From Streptomycetaceae bacterium (GTDB taxonomy: Bacteria; Actinomycetota; Actinomycetes; Nanopelagicales; Nanopelagicaceae), in the NCBI GenBank assembly GCA_027488165.1, contig JAIYCF010000064.1:1-9988 (forward strand): a DNA stretch of 9,988 nucleotides, written 5' to 3'. A program made the translations under genes and the position numbers. The notes under the pieces were generated by a model. That model saw only the letters and a program-made list of their open reading frames with translations, ran no database searches and was not told the origin of the DNA. Positions 5,454 to 9,988 of the stretch are shown here, piece by piece. Each line of letters starts with the position of its first letter. Within the stretch, counting starts at the first letter, position 1.

Positions 5454-7825
5454 GTACGCCTGCTGAACGATTCGCCGCTGCAAAGAGTCGAAGTAAGCAC
5501 GCTGTAACTGAGGAGTTTCTAGCTGAATCAAAGTTCCCGTTTGATGACTTTCAGATTCAGGCCTGCCATGCTGTTGAAAGCGGCCATGGAGTTTTAGTTG
5601 CTGCTCCAACCGGTGCCGGAAAGACAGTAGTCGGAGAGTTTGCCGCATTTCTGGCCCTGCGCAACGGTAAGAAATGTTTTTACACAACACCGATCAAGGC
5701 TCTTTCAAATCAAAAATTCCAAGAGTTTGTAGATCGCTTCGGTGAAGATCGGGTTGGGCTGTTAACGGGTGATACAAATATGAATTCCGAAGCCGATATC
5801 TTGGTTATGACAACTGAAGTTCTTCGCAACATGCTTTATGCCGGCTCTTCAACGCTCACCAACCTGGGTTCAGTAGTTATGGATGAGGTGCACTACCTCG
5901 CCGATAAGTTCCGCGGTGCGGTTTGGGAAGAGGTTTTAATCCACTTGATGGAGTCGGTTCAGGTCATCTCGCTCTCCGCCACCGTTTCCAACGCTGAAGA
6001 GTTTGGGGAGTGGCTCGGTGAGGTTCGTGGAGAAACCCATGTCATCCTGAGCGAACACCGTCCGATACCGCTCTATCAACATATTCTGATCAACTCTTCT
6101 TTGATCGACTTGTTCTCTAGCCCTGGAAAGGTTAACCCTGAAATATTGGCGGCCGAGCGAGAGGCGATGCGCAAGGTAAAGATTCCTCGTCACCGGCGGG
6201 AACAGTGGGGCGCATCTGAATCAAGACTTTCTCGCCCCGAGATAATTGAGAAGTTGCAACGCGAAAACTTACTGCCGGCAATTACTTTTATTTTCTCTCG
6301 CATGGGATGTGATGCGGCGGTTAAACAATGTTTAGCAGCCGGAATTAAGTTAACTAACACAGAAGAACGCGCCGAGATTCTTGAGACCGCTGAGCGTTAC
6401 ACCGCGAACTTACCTGAAGAGGACCTCGAAGTTCTTGGGTATCGCGAGTGGATAACTGCCCTAGAACGTGGCATTGCTGCGCATCACGCGGGATTGCTTC
6501 CCTCATTTAAGAACGCAATCGAAGATCTCTTTCAACGCGGATTGGTCAAAGCAGTCTTCGCCACCGAAACTCTCGCGCTCGGTATCAATATGCCGGCACG
6601 AACCGTAGTTCTTGAAAAATTAACAAAGTGGAATGGTGAAGCGCACGTTCCGATTACACCGGGGGAGTACACCCAGTTAACTGGCCGTGCCGGTAGACGT
6701 GGTATCGATATAGAAGGAAATGCCGTTGTGCAATGGTCGCCAACGGTTGATTCGGCGATGGCCGCGAGCTTGGCTTCGACCAGAACTTATCCGCTGCGAT
6801 CTTCATTTACACCTACTTACAACATGGCTATCAATTTAATTGCGCGTTTTGGTCGCGAGCGAGCTCACGGGAGTTTGGAATCTTCGTTTGCGCAGTTCCA
6901 GGCAGACCGAGCTGTTGTTGGATTGGTTAAACAGATTAAGAAGAATGAAAGTGCGCGCATGGAGTTGATGGCTAGCGCTGAGTGTCACTTAGGTGACTTT
7001 GCAAGCTATGCCACGTTGCGAAGTGAGATCAAAGAGTTAGAGAAGTTGCTCTCCAAGCGCGATGGGCGCAGAACCTTTGATAATCGCCAACGTCAACATA
7101 TGGAGAATGAGATAGATGGTCTGCGTCGCAGCACGCGATCACATCCATGCCATTCATGTAATGATCGCGAGACTCATGCTCGCTTTGCCGAGCGCGCCGA
7201 GCGCTTACACCGCGAGTCAGAAGGTTTGCGGGGAAGAGTTGAGAACCGCACCCACGTCATCGCTAAGACCTTTGATCGCATTTGTGATGTTCTGACCCAT
7301 CTTGGCTATATCGAGGGGGAGAAGCCGCTACCACAAGGCAAGATCCTCGCCAAGATTTATGCGGAATCAGATCTGCTGCTAACCGAAACTATTCGTAATG
7401 GAATTCTCGATGAGTTATCGGCTCCGGAACTTCTATCAGTTGTCTCGTGCATGATTTTTCAGTCAAGATCTCGCGATGAATATGCACCGAAGATGCCACA
7501 CCAGAATGTCTCTAATGCGCTAGTTGAAATCACCAAACTTTGGGCCAAGCTTGAAGATATCGAGAACGAATTTGATGTTAAAACCCAGAAAGAGCCAGAT
7601 TTCGGATTTGCTTATATCTCTTACCGCTGGGCGCAAGGCAACTCGCTAACCAATGTTCTTAAGGGATCGGATATGTCGGTCGGAGATTTTGTTCGCTCGG
7701 CCAAACAGTTGATGGATCTCTTGATGCAGATCGCAGGAGCTAGCGAGAAGTTGCGCCCCGTTTGTCGAGAGGCGATCAAGCGTTTAGATCGCGGCGTTGT
7801 TTCATATATGGTGGATGACCTATGA
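5450..7825 (+). CDS. helY: Ski2-like DEVH-box ATP-dependent helicase (HelY family)
   Basis: The 791-residue superfamily 2 helicase resembles mycobacterial HelY and eukaryotic Ski2/Mtr4. Motifs in order: Q-motif region FDDFQIQA at about 31-38, Walker A APTGAGKT at 52-59, TTPIKALSNQKF at 79-90, TGDT at 106-109, DEVH at 145-148, SAT at 176-178, FIFSRMGC at about 280-287, FATETLALGINMPART at 370-385, and motif VI QLTGRAGRRG at 409-418. A Cys/His patch (HPCHSCNDRETH, Cys567 and Cys570) and a C-terminal DSHCT-like helical domain follow. An RNA helicase role in processing or decay is likely by family but not proven. The frame is open from ATG 5417, inside the kinase gene. I prefer GTG 5450, which overlaps the kinase stop as GTGA and yields the family-like start MSTPAERFAAAK. 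It is somewhat shorter than the roughly 900-residue mycobacterial protein. Confidence 0.93.
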   Translation: MSTPAERFAAAKSRSKHAVTEEFLAESKFPFDDFQIQACHAVESGHGVLVAAPTGAGKTVVGEFAAFLALRNGKKCFYTTPIKALSNQKFQEFVDRFGEDRVGLLTGDTNMNSEADILVMTTEVLRNMLYAGSSTLTNLGSVVMDEVHYLADKFRGAVWEEVLIHLMESVQVISLSATVSNAEEFGEWLGEVRGETHVILSEHRPIPLYQHILINSSLIDLFSSPGKVNPEILAAEREAMRKVKIPRHRREQWGASESRLSRPEIIEKLQRENLLPAITFIFSRMGCDAAVKQCLAAGIKLTNTEERAEILETAERYTANLPEEDLEVLGYREWITALERGIAAHHAGLLPSFKNAIEDLFQRGLVKAVFATETLALGINMPARTVVLEKLTKWNGEAHVPITPGEYTQLTGRAGRRGIDIEGNAVVQWSPTVDSAMAASLASTRTYPLRSSFTPTYNMAINLIARFGRERAHGSLESSFAQFQADRAVVGLVKQIKKNESARMELMASAECHLGDFASYATLRSEIKELEKLLSKRDGRRTFDNRQRQHMENEIDGLRRSTRSHPCHSCNDRETHARFAERAERLHRESEGLRGRVENRTHVIAKTFDRICDVLTHLGYIEGEKPLPQGKILAKIYAESDLLLTETIRNGILDELSAPELLSVVSCMIFQSRSRDEYAPKMPHQNVSNALVEITKLWAKLEDIENEFDVKTQKEPDFGFAYISYRWAQGNSLTNVLKGSDMSVGDFVRSAKQLMDLLMQIAGASEKLRPVCREAIKRLDRGVVSYMVDDL

Positions 7826-8724
7826 CTTTAATGCTTCTGGATAGCGCATCTCTTTGGTATCGCGCCTACTACGGAATGCCAGATACCTTGTTGGCACCCG
7901 ATGGGACTCCCGTCAATGCGATACGCGGTTACTTAGATATGACAGCCCGTCTAATTGGCATGTACTCACCAAATCGATTGGTGGCCTGCATTGAAGGAGA
8001 TTGGCGACCTTCTTGGCGAGTGGATATTTTTCCTGATTACAAAGCCAACCGTCTTGAAGAAGATGGTGAAGGCGAAGAAGAGCCCGATCTACTTACTCCG
8101 CAGATTCCAATCTTGCTTGATCTCTTAGACGAGTTTGGAATCCCCATGGTCGGTGTAGATGACTATGAGGCCGATGATGTGATGGCGACTTTCGCAGTTA
8201 AAGAACCTGGGCCGACGCGAATAGTCACTGGAGATAGAGATCTTTTTCAGTTGGTAGATGACAAGCGCGATGTGAAAGTTGTTTACCTAGCAAAAGGTTT
8301 ATCTCAACATGATCTAGTCGATAAAGCCTGGATATCTCGCAAGTATGCAATTCCTGGCGATCGTTACGCTCTATTTGCAATGTTTAGAGGCGATCCTTCA
8401 GATGGACTTCCTGGAGTAAAGGGAATCGGTGAGAAAGGTGCAGCGCTGATTGCCAATAACTTTGCAGACGTTGCCGAGGCACAGCAAGGGGCTCGTGATG
8501 CTCATCCAGCTCTTAAACCAGCCCTTGCTAAGAAAATAATTGAAGGCGCAGATTATTTGAAGATCGCACCTACCTTGGTGAACTGCGCAAGAGATGTTGC
8601 ACTTCCTAAGCTTGATATCTCGATGCCCCAGAAACCAGCTGATCTTTCAAAGATCTATGAGATCAAAGAACGCTACGGACTCGGTGCCAGCGTTGATCGG
8701 TTGATCTCCGCGCTCAAATGGTGA
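7822..8724 (+). CDS. Stand-alone 5'-3' exonuclease (FEN / Pol I N-terminal domain family)
   Basis: The 300-residue protein matches the 5' nuclease domain of DNA polymerase I without the polymerase. Metal-binding acids appear in the usual order: Asp7 (MLLDSASLWYRAYYG), the arch segment PDYKANR at 71-77, Glu116/Asp118/Asp119 (DYEADDVMAT), Asp138 and Asp140 (TGDRDLFQLV), and Asp191 and Asp194 (GDPSDGLPGV). The helix-three-turn-helix DNA-binding motif is LPGVKGIGEKGAAL at 196-209. One family acid is changed: the second-strand position usually Asp reads ACIEGDWRPSWR, with Glu58. Likely roles are flap or RNA-primer removal and repair. The homologue I know is mycobacterial Rv2090, also near helY. 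The ATG forms an ATGA overlap with the helicase stop, with a weak GGTGG at 7810-7814 upstream. A later ATG at 7831 would remove three residues and is less likely. Confidence 0.92.
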   Translation: MTLMLLDSASLWYRAYYGMPDTLLAPDGTPVNAIRGYLDMTARLIGMYSPNRLVACIEGDWRPSWRVDIFPDYKANRLEEDGEGEEEPDLLTPQIPILLDLLDEFGIPMVGVDDYEADDVMATFAVKEPGPTRIVTGDRDLFQLVDDKRDVKVVYLAKGLSQHDLVDKAWISRKYAIPGDRYALFAMFRGDPSDGLPGVKGIGEKGAALIANNFADVAEAQQGARDAHPALKPALAKKIIEGADYLKIAPTLVNCARDVALPKLDISMPQKPADLSKIYEIKERYGLGASVDRLISALKW

Positions 8725-9988
8725 TCTTGTTACTTTCTGCACTACTGGTAAGTGCAGCATTTGAGCCGATAGGGCTTTGGTATCTCGCGCTTTTTGGTTA
8801 CGCACTTTTCTTTAATCGATTATCGAAAAGTAGAAGATCCGTTCTAACATCATTTGTATTCGGCTTGATTCTTAACGGGATAGTTCTCCATTGGAGTAGT
8901 AAGTATGTCGGGGCTCTGCCGTGGCTTTTATTAACTTTGTTGCAAGCCGCTTTCTATCTTCCGGTTGGATGGATTTACCGAAAAACAAGTTCACTGCGCT
9001 GGGTTGTTCTTACCTTCTTACTTTGCGAAGAACTTAGAGCGCGCTTTCCTTTTGGTGGTTTCGCTTGGACGAGAATCGCTTTTAGCCAAGTTGAGTCACC
9101 GCTTCTGCCGCTAGTTTCAATTGGGGGAGTACTGCTGCTTAGCTTTGCGACCTTGCTATCTGCGCTGGCGTTGCATCGCGTTAAGGCTCGGTCAATCGCT
9201 CTTGTGGCTTTCTCTTTTCTCATTGCTGCCCTTTTGCCGAACAATCCAACTTCATCAGAGAAGATTTCCTTAATTGCCATTCAGGGAAATACGCCATCGG
9301 TTGGTCTGGAGTTTAATTCGCGAGCGAAGGCGGTCTTTTACCTACATCGAGACACCACACGCGAATTGGTGAAGCAAAAGTACGACGCAGTCGTTTGGCC
9401 AGAGAATGCGGTCGACATCGACCCGCGCAACTACCCTGAAGTTCTGGCAGATATCAAGGCTTTAGTTCAAGGGCTTGATACACCACTTATTGCCGGTGTA
9501 GTACTTTCCGAAAGCGGATCTCCGGCGAATGCTTCGGTTATGTATAACGCATCTGGGCAAGTGCAATCGACCTACATAAAGCGTTACCTAACCCCGTTTG
9601 GCGAGTACATGCCGCTGCGCACAATTGCTGAGTTTGTCTCACCATTTGCAAAATCAGTAAACGATTTTAAGCCGGGAAGTAATTTCGTCGCGCACGTGAT
9701 TGCAGGTAAGAAAGTTGCTCCGATTATCTGTTATGAGATTATCAATGATGGTTTAGTTCGCGAAAGTGCGAAGGGCGCAGGTGCGTTGATCGTTCAAACA
9801 AATAGCGCCACCTTCGCCAATACGCCGGAAAGCTCTCAGCAGTTAGCGATTACGAGGATCCGTGCAGTAGAACATTCTCGCGAGATTCTCAGCGTTTCAA
9901 CCGTGGGTATCTCAGCCTTTATCGACAATAATGGTGCAGTGATCTCACAGACGGCCGAGAATGTTTCTACTGCAATATCCGGCGATCT
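8721..9988 (+). CDS. lnt: Apolipoprotein N-acyltransferase Lnt, partial (C-terminus beyond right edge)
   Basis: The frame is open for 422 complete codons to the edge. The N-terminal half is membrane-embedded, with hydrophobic segments at about 2-14, 17-32, 42-57, 64-85, 93-103, 127-150 and 157-172, including the typical AFEPIGLWYLALFGYALFF. The carbon-nitrogen hydrolase domain starts near 180 (ISLIAIQGN). The catalytic triad is visible: Glu228 in VWPEN, Lys287 in YIKRYLTPFGEYMPLR, and Cys337 in PIICYEI. A family tail, VQTNSATFANTPESSQQLA, is followed by TRIRAVEHSREI. The enzyme adds the N-terminal acyl chain to diacylglyceryl lipoproteins, from a phospholipid donor, on the outer membrane leaflet. 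GTG at 8721 overlaps the exonuclease stop (GTGA) and begins right at the first membrane helix; no upstream start is available without running into the exonuclease. Whether the protein is fused to a polyprenol-phosphate mannosyltransferase, as in mycobacterial Ppm1, cannot be seen. Confidence 0.93.
   Translation, partial: MILLLSALLVSAAFEPIGLWYLALFGYALFFNRLSKSRRSVLTSFVFGLILNGIVLHWSSKYVGALPWLLLTLLQAAFYLPVGWIYRKTSSLRWVVLTFLLCEELRARFPFGGFAWTRIAFSQVESPLLPLVSIGGVLLLSFATLLSALALHRVKARSIALVAFSFLIAALLPNNPTSSEKISLIAIQGNTPSVGLEFNSRAKAVFYLHRDTTRELVKQKYDAVVWPENAVDIDPRNYPEVLADIKALVQGLDTPLIAGVVLSESGSPANASVMYNASGQVQSTYIKRYLTPFGEYMPLRTIAEFVSPFAKSVNDFKPGSNFVAHVIAGKKVAPIICYEIINDGLVRESAKGAGALIVQTNSATFANTPESSQQLAITRIRAVEHSREILSVSTVGISAFIDNNGAVISQTAENVSTAISGD

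Overview
The window is a gene-dense chromosomal stretch from an actinobacterium. One gene on the minus strand runs off the left edge. It is followed by nine plus-strand genes, the last of which runs off the right edge. The only divergent gap is 49 bases, and no stretch longer than 300 bases lacks a gene. I see no mobile element, CRISPR array, RNA gene or convincing terminator. Taxonomic placement rests on gene content and order. PafB and PafC are actinobacterial WYL regulators. The order RecB-like nuclease / trmI / pafB-pafC / tatA-tatC / helY / stand-alone 5'-3' exonuclease is the one I know from high-GC Actinobacteria such as Mycobacterium (Rv2119, Rv2118c, Rv2096c-Rv2092c, Rv2090). The DNA itself is AT-richer than in those organisms, with many TTA and ATA codons and very short or negative spacers. 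This suggests a streamlined, moderate-GC lineage such as freshwater planktonic Nanopelagicales (acI). That assignment is inference.

Layout. (1) 1-726, minus: RecB-family PD-(D/E)XK nuclease, cut at its C-terminus. (2) 727-775: a compact divergent promoter region. (3) 776-3540: trmI, pafB and pafC as overlapping genes; the first makes a tRNA m1A58 methyltransferase and the other two the subunits of the PafBC DNA-damage activator. (4) 3571-4574: a second promoter, then tatA and tatC of the twin-arginine translocase. (5) 4578-9988: a lipid kinase of the diacylglycerol kinase family, the Ski2-like helicase HelY, a FEN-type 5'-3' exonuclease, and apolipoprotein N-acyltransferase Lnt (partial). These four are packed with 3-base gaps or GTGA/ATGA stop-start overlaps.

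The main observation is an absence. In proteasome-bearing actinobacteria the segment between trmI and pafB holds mpa/arc, dop, pup, prcB, prcA and pafA. Here trmI overlaps pafB by 17 bases and none of those genes is present. The PafBC regulator is kept without its usual Pup-proteasome neighbours, which fits its described role in the RecA/LexA-independent DNA damage response rather than in protein degradation.

A second theme is transcription and translation style. Two plus-strand starts (trmI at 776, tatA at 3583) each lie exactly six bases after a TANNNT -10 hexamer, and neither has a Shine-Dalgarno sequence; this is the pattern of leaderless mRNAs. The minus-strand nuclease has a similar arrangement with an eight-base spacer. 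The remaining genes appear to be translated mostly by coupling.
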